Assembly (NCBI GenBank): GCA_902634515.1
Contig: CACPKH010000005.1
Coordinates: 1 to 64,000 of the forward strand
From: an uncultured Prochlorococcus sp.
GTDB taxonomy: Bacteria > Cyanobacteriota > Cyanobacteriia > PCC-6307 > Cyanobiaceae
Direction: 5' to 3'
DNA: 64,000 nucleotides
The position numbers and the translations under genes are program-made. The notes beneath the pieces are model-generated. The model saw only the letters and a list, made by a program, of their open reading frames with translations. It ran no database searches and was not told the DNA's origin. This document shows positions 18,948-28,039 of the stretch, in pieces. Position 1 is the first letter of the stretch. Each line of letters opens with the position of its first letter.

Positions 18948-19003
18948 ACTTACCTCTAATATTTATTAGGCTATAGTTTGTTTGTATAGAATTAGATTTA
19001 AAA

Positions 19004-19126
19004 TTAAAAAGGGTTGCCTGGAATGAAATGTAGTATAAGTATTCCTGTTAATGCTGCAAAAACCACTGAGACTGCTATAGCAAGAAGCCCTTGAACCATT
19101 CCACCTTCAGTTTCTCCTTTGGCCAT
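19004..19126 (-). CDS. small single-TM protein (40 aa)
   Basis: MAKGETEGGMVQGLLAIAVSVVFAALTGILILHFIPGNPF. Confidence 0.65.
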   Translation of the reverse strand: MAKGETEGGMVQGLLAIAVSVVFAALTGILILHFIPGNPF

Positions 19127-19343
19127 AAAAGTAATACAATATTATTAATTACTAATTTAATAGATTGATAGCCTTTTCGCGAAGAAATTAAGAATAAAAG
19201 TTTTTTTTATTTGAAAGGATTTTGCCAACGAAGCTTAAATTTTATATTTTCTATATAAAAGGATTGAAAATTGAGTAATCATTCACATTGCTTCCTCTAA
19301 TCAAATACGCTTTCTTGGTTTAAGTTTAAAAAGGCTTTCTAAA

Positions 19344-19532
19344 ATGCTTAAACCATTATTTTGGAGAATGCTAGCAGCTTCAACTAATTATTATGGAGAC
19401 TCAATAGGTTTGGCTCCTATTGCTCTTGGTAAGGTTAGATATGAAACAAAAAACACTCAAAATAAAGATTTCTGGTCTAATGAGTGTGCTTCACGCCCAA
19501 ATAGAATTGCATGCTTGAATTATGACTCTTAG
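19344..19532 (+). CDS. hypothetical protein
   Basis: 62-aa ORF; no recognised motif. Confidence 0.3.
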   Translation: MLKPLFWRMLAASTNYYGDSIGLAPIALGKVRYETKNTQNKDFWSNECASRPNRIACLNYDS

Positions 19533-19645
19533 AACTTCTATTCTTTTTACTTCCAATAAGTTTCTACAGATTAGTTGTTTTAATACCCAGATTTTTCAAA
19601 CCAAGAAGGTAATAATTAATTACTTTAAAATAAATCCATTTCTTA

Positions 19646-19771
19646 ATGATTAATCTAACTGAAGCTTATTCTTTCTCTTTAGGGACCGAACCTTTTGAAG
19701 TTCTTGGATTTGAGAATGAGGACGAGCTAGAAGCAGCCCTGGCCTTATTAATGGAAGAAACTTCTATTTAG
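19646..19771 (+). CDS. small acidic protein (41 aa)
   Basis: MINLTEAYSFSLGTEPFEVLGFENEDELEAALALLMEETSI. Confidence 0.4.
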   Translation: MINLTEAYSFSLGTEPFEVLGFENEDELEAALALLMEETSI

Positions 19772-19873
19772 AAAATTTTACGAAAGCTATAACAAGTATT
19801 CAACTTATTTTTTTATACTTCTTTGCATTTAATAGGAATATCTAATCGTTCTACAGAACTCTTGAGTTTGATT

Positions 19874-19999
19874 TTAAGCAGCAGATTTTTTATTAAAAGC
19901 TACTGACGTCTCTTTTAGTAATTCACGTAGACCTACTAAAACAAACCATGCTAGGCCACTGCCAATAACTACTGGGATAAGTTGCTCTATGTTGATCAT
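19874..19999 (-). CDS. small single-TM protein (41 aa)
   Basis: MINIEQLIPVVIGSGLAWFVLVGLRELLKETSVAFNKKSAA. Confidence 0.55.
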   Translation of the reverse strand: MINIEQLIPVVIGSGLAWFVLVGLRELLKETSVAFNKKSAA

Positions 20000-20024
20000 A
20001 GTAAACCTCCTTAGTAAATACGGA

Positions 20025-20072
20025 GGGGGGCATTTTTTCTTCTATTGCCCCCCTAAGCCTTAAGGCTTTTTC
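20025..20072. terminator. two adjacent hairpins, likely terminators
   Basis: GGGGGGCA(20025-20032)/TGCCCCCC(20046-20053), then AAGCCTTAAGGCTT plus TTTTTC. Confidence 0.65.
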
Positions 20073-20141
20073 TTGCAAATGCCTTTAGGCTCTAATTAAT
20101 TTCTAATCGAAAACTTATAAGTTGTCTATAAGACAAATGAC

Positions 20142-20477
20142 TTAAGTATTTCTACTATCCAAGTTTTGCAAGGAATCTTGTTTCGCTTTACTTGCAGTAA
20201 ACCATGCTTCAAAGGCTGTAATAGAAGCTATTAAGAACAAACCTAATAATGAGGTCAGATCATTATTAGGTTGTATTGGATCCGATGGGTCTATTCCTAA
20301 TTGATTGTAAAAACCTATAATCAACCATAGTGATGAAACAATAGTCGTAACCCAGTAGGCTCTCCATCTACGTTGGTAAATATAACCAACACCTAAACCT
20401 GGGAAGAAATTTAATAATGCAGAAACCCATCCTGATGAATATGCAATCAAATCTTTTTTTACTGATTTTTCCATCAA
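20142..20477 (-). CDS. hypothetical multi-TM protein
   Basis: 111-aa ORF; SALLNFFPGLGVGYIYQRRWRAYWVTTIVSSLWLIIGFYNQ... Confidence 0.65.
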   Translation of the reverse strand: MMEKSVKKDLIAYSSGWVSALLNFFPGLGVGYIYQRRWRAYWVTTIVSSLWLIIGFYNQLGIDPSDPIQPNNDLTSLLGLFLIASITAFEAWFTASKAKQDSLQNLDSRNT

Positions 20478-20530
20478 AAATCCTTTTGTAGCTATTAGAT
20501 GACTTTTATAAGCATCATGCTGATGGCTTA

Positions 20531-21076
20531 TTAGGAAGCAATATCTTCATCTTTATTTGATATTTCAGAAACGACCTCTTGCGATTCATTCTCAGAAGAG
20601 ACTTCTTGTTGATTCAATTCAGTCAATGAATCAATCTCAATAGTTCCATTGACTATTCCTTGGTCAGTTGGAATTTCTTCTTTTTTAGGGGCTTCATCTT
20701 TTGGCTCAAAAGTTTCATTTTGAGCTATGTCTTCGCTTTGACTATTCTCAATATTGAGGATTTCAGTTTTGTTTTCTTCATGGGAAGGTTTTTTAGAAAT
20801 ATCTTGAGGTGTTTTTATTTCTGTTTCTTGTGTTTGCTGAACAGGTCCTCTAACTTCATCAACTTCTTTTGTCTCAGACTCCTCTTGAATGCTTTTTTGA
20901 ATCAAACTTATTAGCAAAACTGTGAGATCTTTTAGATTAATAAATAAACCTTTCAGGTTAATAAGCATTTCTTTTAGAACAGCTTTAATATCATCAGCCT
21001 CCTTGCTTTTATTGAAAACTAGTAGAATAGCAATTCCAATTGCAACAAGAAATATAAAGGAAAGTAAAACAAGCAT
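20531..21076 (-). CDS. membrane-anchored acidic low-complexity protein
   Basis: 181-aa ORF: N-terminal TM, then Glu/Gln/Ser-rich tail. Confidence 0.65.
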   Translation of the reverse strand: MLVLLSFIFLVAIGIAILLVFNKSKEADDIKAVLKEMLINLKGLFINLKDLTVLLISLIQKSIQEESETKEVDEVRGPVQQTQETEIKTPQDISKKPSHEENKTEILNIENSQSEDIAQNETFEPKDEAPKKEEIPTDQGIVNGTIEIDSLTELNQQEVSSENESQEVVSEISNKDEDIAS

Positions 21077-21365
21077 TTAATTTCTAGAAAATATTCTTCT
21101 TAAAGATCACTTGTTTCTTCCAATTTTTCAAGTAGGGGTTAACAACACTTGAGACGACTCTCTGAAAATTGAATCTTTTGCCTCATGACTTTTGAATAGA
21201 ATCTAAGCTTATAGAAAGAGTTTTTATCTAATATTTTTTTTTGTATTTACTTAGTCTCAAATCAGATCAATTAAGCTATAAGTATTTATAAAGTTTCTTT
21301 GGGAACTTCAATCTTGGGATTTGTTTAAGTTGAGAGTGCTTTTCTCCTTAAAAGCACTACAGAAT

Positions 21366-21524
21366 TTAAATAAGATTGGTTATCTTGGCTGAGATCACAA
21401 ATATTAGTAACCCTATAGAGCTTATGCTCAATGCAATCCCAGCGATGATAAGTAGGTTTGACTTTTTAGCAGGCTCTTCAGGGCTGTCTTCCTTTAACAT
21501 CTTTCTTGGGATTGGTACTTTCAT
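21366..21524 (-). CDS. small single-TM protein (52 aa)
   Basis: MKVPIPRKMLKEDSPEEPAKKSNLLIIAGIALSISSIGLLIFVISAKITNLI. Confidence 0.6.
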   Translation of the reverse strand: MKVPIPRKMLKEDSPEEPAKKSNLLIIAGIALSISSIGLLIFVISAKITNLI

Positions 21525-21628
21525 TTAGGAATCAAAAACAGGTCCACTTGTCACAATAAAAGATATTTTTTATTATGTAGTGCCTATTTCTTTTAATCAG
21601 TGCTAATTCTATAGAGATACTAAAAACG

Positions 21629-21802
21629 ATGACAAATCCACAACCTGAAAACGACCAACCCAAATGGGATTACACCTCGAGCAGACAAAACTTTATTACA
21701 GGAGCTCTTGTTGTAGGAGGTAACCTCATGGTTATAGTTCTCTATGTCTTATATAGAACTGTACCTGCAGTTCATCAGATAATTTCAGGCAAGCCTCTTT
21801 AG
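21629..21802 (+). CDS. small single-TM protein (57 aa)
   Basis: MTNPQPENDQPKWDYTSSRQNFITGALVVGGNLMVIVLYVLYRTVPAVHQIISGKPL. Confidence 0.6.
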   Translation: MTNPQPENDQPKWDYTSSRQNFITGALVVGGNLMVIVLYVLYRTVPAVHQIISGKPL

Positions 21803-21846
21803 AGTGGCCTATTACCTTTATAATCGAACTTTAATTTTAATTTCCT

Positions 21847-22032
21847 ATGACATCATTAAGAGAAAGAGTTAATGCTCACCTGCCAATAGTTCTTCAGTTT
21901 ATTAGCACTATTTCTTTGACAATAATTGCCTTAACTGCAATTTGTGGATCTAGCTCACTTAAAAAATTAGCAGAAAGCCACTCTCCAAATACTGAGTCCT
22001 CAGCATTGAATAAAGTACATATGCATGAATAA
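21847..22032 (+). CDS. small single-TM protein
   Basis: 61-aa ORF. Confidence 0.5.
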   Translation: MTSLRERVNAHLPIVLQFISTISLTIIALTAICGSSSLKKLAESHSPNTESSALNKVHMHE

Positions 22033-22096
22033 TTTTGCCTATTTAAATTATTTTATAAATAAAATCTATTTAGAATAATATTCAAGCTTTCATTCT

Positions 22097-22594
22097 TTAT
22101 TTGACTCGATTACTTAATCTATTAAATATTATAAAAGTAAAAATAATTATTCCAATTATTGGTATCAAGTAAATTGCAGCGAAAATACCCATTATTAAGA
22201 TGGCTAACACTATTAGAGTTGAAATCATATATAGAAGGAGTCTAATTAAACCAGCCATTCTCTTAGGCCATATTTGACCTGTGAAGAGGTCTATTTTATA
22301 TTGAACATCTCTTTGTTCTTTTTTAAGCTCAGAGAGTCTATAAAGGTGCCATTTCATTGACCTTTCTACGTTTGATTCGACCATTCTTTTTTGAATTCCA
22401 ATAAGAAAATTCTTTTCTTTGGAAAATAATGAACGGATTCTTACCACTTGAGCTTCAAGTATTGCTTTGTTCACTTCTGCAATTTGCAGTTCTAAATATT
22501 TAACTCTTTCAATCAAAGCTGTAATTGAGTTCTCATTTTGATATTGATCAACTCTTTGAATTGAATAAGTTTTTTTTGAGCTTCGGAACAACAC
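22097..22594 (-). CDS. hypothetical protein: coiled coil plus C-terminal TM hairpin
   Basis: 165-aa ORF. Confidence 0.65.
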   Translation of the reverse strand: MLFRSSKKTYSIQRVDQYQNENSITALIERVKYLELQIAEVNKAILEAQVVRIRSLFSKEKNFLIGIQKRMVESNVERSMKWHLYRLSELKKEQRDVQYKIDLFTGQIWPKRMAGLIRLLLYMISTLIVLAILIMGIFAAIYLIPIIGIIIFTFIIFNRLSNRVK

Positions 22595-22660
22595 GTTCTG
22601 AAAAGTTAATAATAGCTTTTATTAAATATTATCGTTTTTCTTGAATTTAAAAACTTACAC

Positions 22661-22698
22661 CATAAAAAGAAGGAGCCTTAAGGCTCCTTCTTTTTATG
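22661..22698. terminator. 38-bp perfect palindrome, likely bidirectional terminator
   Basis: CATAAAAAGAAGGAGCCTT/AAGGCTCCTTCTTTTTATG. Confidence 0.75.
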
Positions 22699-22709
22699 GA
22701 TAATTTGAA

Positions 22710-23010
22710 GCTTCTGGGTTAAGGCACCTGGGGCCATGTTTCTAGGTGTTGGGCTGATCTCTTTTAAGGGCACCTATAACGATGCGGAAGAGAAACGACT
22801 GATGTGACGCACCTAAATCATTGATCCTTGTCGCATCAGACGCATTGCCTACTTTGAATTGAGACTGTTGGAGCAGGAGCCAGAAGTCAGACTGCTTCTA
22901 TTAAGTACTCAGGTGGAGTGTCTACCAAGTTGGTGCCTCCGAGTTAGATATTCATATAATTGCTGTCCTGATAAGAAAATGCAATCGGTTTTAATGCCCA
23001 TTGCATTTTT
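22710..23010 (+). ncRNA. candidate structured non-coding RNA (6S-like rod architecture, identity unproven)
   Basis: No ORF. Long-range helix AGGCACC(22722-22728)/GGTGCCT(22932-22938); CGATGCG(22780-22786)/CGCATTG(22841-22847); CTGATGTGAC(22799-22808)/GTCGCATCAG(22830-22839). Wobbles favour + strand. Terminator AAATGCAAT(22977-22985)/ATTGCATTT(23000-23008)+T run. Confidence 0.6.
22977..23010 (+). terminator. rho-independent terminator of the candidate ncRNA
   Basis: 9-bp stem followed by TTTTT. Confidence 0.65.
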
Positions 23011-23080
23011 ATTCAATTTCTAAGATAGTTAGGGATTGTGGTTAAAAAGATATTTACAGAGCTCTGTTTGTTTGATGTCA

Positions 23081-23854
23081 TCAGAAAAATATCTTTGTGA
23101 TTAGGGATAATCCCATTCCTATAGAAACAATCTCAAAGGCTTTCTTCACTAGAGCTTCTCCTTTGCTTAACGAAAGATGAGCACCAAAGTAGCCACCAAG
23201 TAATGAGCCACCTATTAAAACTGGTAACCAGTTCCATTGAACTTCTCCATTCATTCCAAGTACTAGAGCACCTGTCCCATTCCAAAAAATCCCAACCAAT
23301 ACGAGTGTGTAACTAATTGCTCTTGAATAAGAAAGTCCAAACCATTCAACTAGCCAAATTGTTACAAATAGACCAGTGCCTGAACTTAATGATCCATTAA
23401 GAAACCCAAGTATGAATAAAACTAAACATCCTAAAACCCTGTTTAAATATTTTGATTGTAATTTGTAGCTCTTTGTTTTTAGCGGAGACTTGTTTGAAGA
23501 GTATAAACCAAGAGATAGGGTAAGAATACCTAAGGAAAATGTGGCAATCTTGCTTTGGATATAAATAACTAAACTTGCCCCAATCAATACTCCAGGTAAT
23601 CCGCATATAAGTATTAGAAAAACAAGATAAGGCTCCAAGCTCTTTTCTTTAGCATGTCTAATACTTGCTCCTATTCCTAAAGCAATACTTGCCAATTTGT
23701 GAGTTGCTAGAGCTTTTGCAAATGGAAGCCCTAATAAAATTAATGCAGGCAATTGAATTAATCCAGCTCCACCTCCTGAAAAGGCAGAAAGAATGTTCGC
23801 ACAAATTGCTATTAGTGCAAGTGCTAGATTTAAAAAGAGTTCTTCTATTAGCAT
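23081..23854 (-). CDS. TauE/SafE-family membrane exporter/permease
   Basis: 257 aa multi-TM; GGGAGLIQLPALILLGLPFAKALATHKLASIALGIGASIRH. Confidence 0.85.
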   Translation of the reverse strand: MLIEELFLNLALALIAICANILSAFSGGGAGLIQLPALILLGLPFAKALATHKLASIALGIGASIRHAKEKSLEPYLVFLILICGLPGVLIGASLVIYIQSKIATFSLGILTLSLGLYSSNKSPLKTKSYKLQSKYLNRVLGCLVLFILGFLNGSLSSGTGLFVTIWLVEWFGLSYSRAISYTLVLVGIFWNGTGALVLGMNGEVQWNWLPVLIGGSLLGGYFGAHLSLSKGEALVKKAFEIVSIGMGLSLITKIFF

Positions 23855-24039
23855 TAAATTCTTTTAAAAGGCGAAATTATTTAATTAGAAGTATTATGTA
23901 TTAACTCTCTAGAGCATCTTTTTATTGCTAAAAGGCTTTAATACATCATAAATTAAATTAACAAATTTCTTTTAAATTAATTGCAGAAAAAAACTAGTTA
24001 TATTCTTTTCAAGCTTAATTAATTCGGGCAGCTAAAAAT

Positions 24040-24156
24040 TCAAGAAGCCCTACTAAATTTACCTTCTTTTAAGCTGTTTAAAATATATATGATGGTATAT
24101 GGACATAGTAGAACACCTATTATTGGAATGACTAGGTAATTAAATGACATAAACAT
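24040..24156 (-). CDS. candidate small TM protein (38 aa)
   Basis: MFMSFNYLVIPIIGVLLCPYTIIYILNSLKEGKFSRAS. Confidence 0.35.
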   Translation of the reverse strand: MFMSFNYLVIPIIGVLLCPYTIIYILNSLKEGKFSRAS

Positions 24157-24341
24157 TTGGTTTCTTCATCATTACTAGCAAAAATCCAGAAAATGAAAAC
24201 CAAATTGTCTAAAATGAAACATCTTTTTTATTAATCTAGTGTTTTTAACAATAAATTTCTATTTATATAAAAGCTTTGAATCTATAGAGATCACTTTTTA
24301 TTAGGATTAACTTTTTAATTTAAAGAAAATATAAGGAGCTA

Positions 24342-24719
24342 TTAAAAAACATCACTAGTTACATTGATCAACCATTTTACGAAATTGATTGGATTGATAA
24401 CATAAGACAATTCATTCCCTGAATAGATTACTTGATTGAATTGACTTTTCTTATTAGACACTTTATTCGATTGAACAATATTATTGTTAACAGAAATGAT
24501 TTCATTACTAAAAAACCACCTTTTAGAACCATCGCTAAGCTCTAAAAAGAAACCTATGTCTGTTCCATCAGTGATTTTATAACCTAAAACTTTTGCATTT
24601 GAATTGATTTGAAGTTTTTGCTGTAAGTCTATTGAGATATTGTCCTGAATACGTTCAATATCTATTGCGACAGTTGAGTCAATATCTATAAGATCTCCGA
24701 TTTGTTCTATTTCCTTCAA
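24342..24719 (-). CDS. DUF2862-like protein with C-terminal extension
   Basis: VLGYKITDGTDIGFFLELSDGSKRWFFSNEI matches the pattern in 18177..18410. Confidence 0.65.
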   Translation of the reverse strand: MKEIEQIGDLIDIDSTVAIDIERIQDNISIDLQQKLQINSNAKVLGYKITDGTDIGFFLELSDGSKRWFFSNEIISVNNNIVQSNKVSNKKSQFNQVIYSGNELSYVINPINFVKWLINVTSDVF

Positions 24720-24816
24720 AATTTAAATGCAATTATTTAGAAATCTTACCGTAATTTGTACTCATTAAATCTGACGCGTTCAAGTAATGATTTAAGAACA
24801 TCTATTCTTTGACTCC

Positions 24817-25005
24817 TTAAAACCCTTTCTTGTTTCCGCTGCTCTCTTTCTCGCCCATATAGGCATTTACCTTTAGGGCTCTAAATATTTTAGTTATTCC
24901 AATTGTTACAAGACGGAAAACAAGTACTGCAAATGCTACGAATCCAGCGGCCAAAGCAATTGATAAAATTGTTGACCCTAAATCAATTTGACTTAAGCTG
25001 TTCAT
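24817..25005 (-). CDS. small single-TM protein
   Basis: 62-aa ORF MNSLSQIDLGSTILSIALAAGFVAFAVLVFRLVTIGITKIFRALK... Confidence 0.6.
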   Translation of the reverse strand: MNSLSQIDLGSTILSIALAAGFVAFAVLVFRLVTIGITKIFRALKVNAYMGEKESSGNKKGF

Positions 25006-25275
25006 TGGAATTACCTTCTAAAGGAATAACCCTTACTTCTCAAGATTCTAGACCAAAAAAAAATCTAATTACTATAAGAGGCTCATATCTTTCAGTGTCA
25101 ATGCAAGCTAAAAGAATAAATAATAAAAAGATATTTCTTTTGCATCCATTGTTTTGGCTTTATTTATTTGTAGTAGATTTTGATTGTATTTTAATTTCAA
25201 GTTAAAAGGTTCAGAAGAATTATCCTATAAATGTATTAACTTGGGGAAGCAAAGGTAGAGGATTGTTTAGTCCTA

Positions 25276-25596
25276 TCAAAAGCCCTTCTCTTCCAATGCT
25301 TGATTATGTAATTTTTGCATTTCAGCCATCTCAGAACAAGTCATTGCAGGCCTATATAGGAACTCACAACCAAATGCTGAACGCCAAAACATGAAATGCT
25401 TGAAAAGAGCTTTAGTACCTGACGCTTTGCAAATTATGCAAATTTCACCTGATTCAGGCATATGAAGTCTTGCAATTAGTTCGAAGCCATCAAATTTATC
25501 CATTTCAGCACCATCTTCTAAGTATTTAATAAATGCTGTATAACCTTCATCTTGAGTTTCTGAAGGAACTACGCATGTGACAACATAAAATTGCAT
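25276..25596 (-). CDS. DUF3303-like protein
   Basis: MQFYVVTCVV...DGFELIARLHMPESGEICIICKASGTKALFKHFMFWRSAFGCEFLYRPAM. Confidence 0.6.
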   Translation of the reverse strand: MQFYVVTCVVPSETQDEGYTAFIKYLEDGAEMDKFDGFELIARLHMPESGEICIICKASGTKALFKHFMFWRSAFGCEFLYRPAMTCSEMAEMQKLHNQALEEKGF

Positions 25597-26186
25597 AAGA
25601 TCAAATGTGATTTTTTCTATTTTGTATAGATAAAGGCTAAATAAAAATAATTTAGTATTAAGATTTTGAAAATATTAATTAAATTCAATAGACCAGGCTT
25701 TCAAGAAAGCCAGAAACCTCCCTTAAGAATGAGTGAGGTAAATGAATCAGTAGATTTGCCTGATGCCTTAAAATTTTTAGAATGCTTTGATTGATTTATA
25801 TGCTTAGAGCTTTGAATCTCCTTCCCAAGTAATTTCATCAAGAATGGCCAATCTCTTTGTAGGTTTAGTACTTTCATTGAATTATAATAATCTTTTTGTA
25901 TTCATAGCTAACATTTTTCAATTGCGCCACAGTAACTAAAAACTATTCATTAGGGGAAACTTTTAAGTCGATTTAATGAGGTTAATCTGCTTCAAGGATT
26001 ATTTATTTGCAAAAACATCCAGATTTAATCCAATTATCAACTCTTCCAATTTTGTCAGCAAACAGAAATAATTTTCTATGAGAACCTGCTTTGATGCAGT
26101 GCAGTGAACCGAACTTGATAAGTACATTTTTTATCCTTATAACAAGCAATGTCTAAGACAAAAAACAATTAAATAGTTGGAGTTTT

Positions 26187-26324
26187 ATGGACAAAGATGA
26201 AATTAACTTTATTGCAAAAGCTTTGGAGTTATTAAATGCTAAAGGTAATGAACGAATTACAACCGCACTTTTGCAGGATTTAGAAGAACAGCATCGTGAT
26301 CTAAAAAGAAAAGAAGCTGCATAA
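26187..26324 (+). CDS. small charged soluble protein (45 aa)
   Basis: MDKDEINFIAKALELLNAKGNERITTALLQDLEEQHRDLKRKEAA. Confidence 0.55.
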   Translation: MDKDEINFIAKALELLNAKGNERITTALLQDLEEQHRDLKRKEAA

Positions 26325-26452
26325 AGCTAATAGCAATCTATTTGAAAAAGCCTTTTGAAGAATTGCAAGATTCGTACGACTCTATCCTCAATTTTTTTGG
26401 AAGAGACTTAGAAAATCTTTTTCATCTCTAGAAATAATCTTTATGAATGGGC

Positions 26453-26488
26453 AAAAAAATGGGTACGGTCATTTTTGATCGCACCCAT
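26453..26488 (-). terminator. terminator downstream of 26515..26664
   Basis: ATGGGT-A-CGGTC / GATCG-C-ACCCAT arms with a T run on the minus strand. Confidence 0.7.
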
Positions 26489-26514
26489 CTGAAAGTTAAT
26501 TAAATGATTTTCTA

Positions 26515-26664
26515 CTAGTCCTTCTTCGCTGGATAATTCATTTGATCATAGTCAGGTCCAACTAATACACCCATAACGGCTAAAAGGGCGATTGCACCTA
26601 TTCCGAGAAAAGCTGCTGAGGGAGCTGGAGTGCCTAGTAGAGAAGCAAAGGTTAAAGAGATCAT
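26515..26664 (-). CDS. small TM protein (49 aa), paralog of 16976..17122
   Basis: MISLTFASLLGTPAPSAAFLGIGAIALLAVMGVLVGPDYDQMNYPAKKD. Confidence 0.65.
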   Translation of the reverse strand: MISLTFASLLGTPAPSAAFLGIGAIALLAVMGVLVGPDYDQMNYPAKKD

Positions 26665-26842
26665 GGCATTTAGTAAACAGTGCTATTAATACATCAAAAA
26701 CACGTTTTTTAGTGTCTTTTTATTTACATTTGGTTAGAACAGCCAGTTAAAGCTGTGTTCATGGAGCAGTTTTTTAATAATCGTAACCAAATTAATCTCG
26801 TCTTTATTTTTTTTGCATTGTCTAATGAGGACAATTTTCTTA

Positions 26843-28039
26843 TTAGGAAGTTTGAGAAATACCTGCATTTGCTAAATCATCTTGAAGCTTTTCTTCGCAT
26901 GCGAGGACTCTTGCCCAGCAAGGTAATTGTTGCGTCACAGGAGAATCAAGAAAACTCAAAACAGCTGGCTTTAGGATTGATGCAAATTTTTGAACGGATA
27001 ATTCTTCTTCATGCCTGTCATACGGGATCTGGTTGACGGCAGAATCTAATCCAAATTGTTTGACCCTATCTTGCCCTACTCGACGATATAGGACCTCAAG
27101 ATTTGATAACTGACCTTCTGTAAGAGTTTCTGCTTGATGTTCCATTAGACCTCTTAAAACGCTTGAAAGAATCTCTATACACATCTTTTGAAGTCCTTCA
27201 TTAGGGGATGCCCCTATCTCTTTATGCTTATGATCAAAAATCCCAAGATCTACTTGAGCGATCCTTGAGATCCTCACGTTTTTATAGACTTCGGACAATA
27301 GTCCTATCTCTAAGCCCCAATCGCAAGGAATTCTGAGATTCATTCCTAGATCTTTAGTGAAAGCAAATTCTCCTGCTAATGGGTATCTAAAAGCTTGCAA
27401 ATATTGAAGGAAAGGACCTTGACCAACAAGTTGCTCGAGAGAGGTTAACAATGGCCCTACAAATAATCTTGTAGATCTTCCTTGAAGCGCATTTGTTTCA
27501 AGGGATAGACGACTATAAAAGGCTTTTACATATGATATTCCATGAGAAGGGTCCAATAAAGGTTGAAGCATCCTGGATGGATATGAAGGGCTAAATGTCC
27601 TTATATCGGCGTCAAAAAGGGCTACTACTTCCGCAGACCTCATTGCTACTCCAATTCCTTGCCATACTGCCCATCCCTTCCCAGGGGTCCCCACAAGATG
27701 AAGTCCATTCTTTTCTTGACTTTTCAGGAGTTCAATGACTGATGGGCTATTTGTCCATTGAACATGAACAGGAAAAGGCATTGAGGCAAAAAAATCTTTT
27801 GCCTCAAAAACTTCACTTTTTGATTTCGCAGAAAGGGCTATAACCAGTTGATTAAGACCTCGCAAATCTTTTATAACCTCTCTAATTAGCTTTAAAGCAG
27901 GTCTTTTAAATTCTTCAAAAAGACATGGTATCAATAAAGCAGTGGGCCTTCTCTCAAGCCCTTTCTTTAGGTCGATGAGAGAATCTCCTTTAACCCCATA
28001 TTCATGAATTGTTGTTATCAAACCCTGTTGAAAGTCCAT
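26843..28039 (-). CDS. gpgS: glucosyl-3-phosphoglycerate synthase
   Basis: 398 aa; GKGWAVWQGIGVAMRSAEVVALFDADIRTFSPSYPSRMLQPL and IPCDWGLEIGLLSEV typical of GT81 GpgS. Confidence 0.85.
   Translation of the reverse strand: MDFQQGLITTIHEYGVKGDSLIDLKKGLERRPTALLIPCLFEEFKRPALKLIREVIKDLRGLNQLVIALSAKSKSEVFEAKDFFASMPFPVHVQWTNSPSVIELLKSQEKNGLHLVGTPGKGWAVWQGIGVAMRSAEVVALFDADIRTFSPSYPSRMLQPLLDPSHGISYVKAFYSRLSLETNALQGRSTRLFVGPLLTSLEQLVGQGPFLQYLQAFRYPLAGEFAFTKDLGMNLRIPCDWGLEIGLLSEVYKNVRISRIAQVDLGIFDHKHKEIGASPNEGLQKMCIEILSSVLRGLMEHQAETLTEGQLSNLEVLYRRVGQDRVKQFGLDSAVNQIPYDRHEEELSVQKFASILKPAVLSFLDSPVTQQLPCWARVLACEEKLQDDLANAGISQTS

Noticed and set aside
22710-23010. Interpretation of the structured RNA as tmRNA, SRP RNA or RNase P RNA
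   Set aside because: No ANKIV-like tag codons or tRNA-like end, no GGAAGGAAGCAGCC-type SRP loop, and too short without RNase P signature blocks; class left open.
2276-26664. High-light-inducible (Hli) proteins among the small ORFs
   Set aside because: None of the small translations I read contains the ELNGRxAMxGF-type chlorophyll-binding motif.
26755-27036. 93-aa plus-strand ORF
   Set aside because: Mostly antisense to the 3' end of gpgS.
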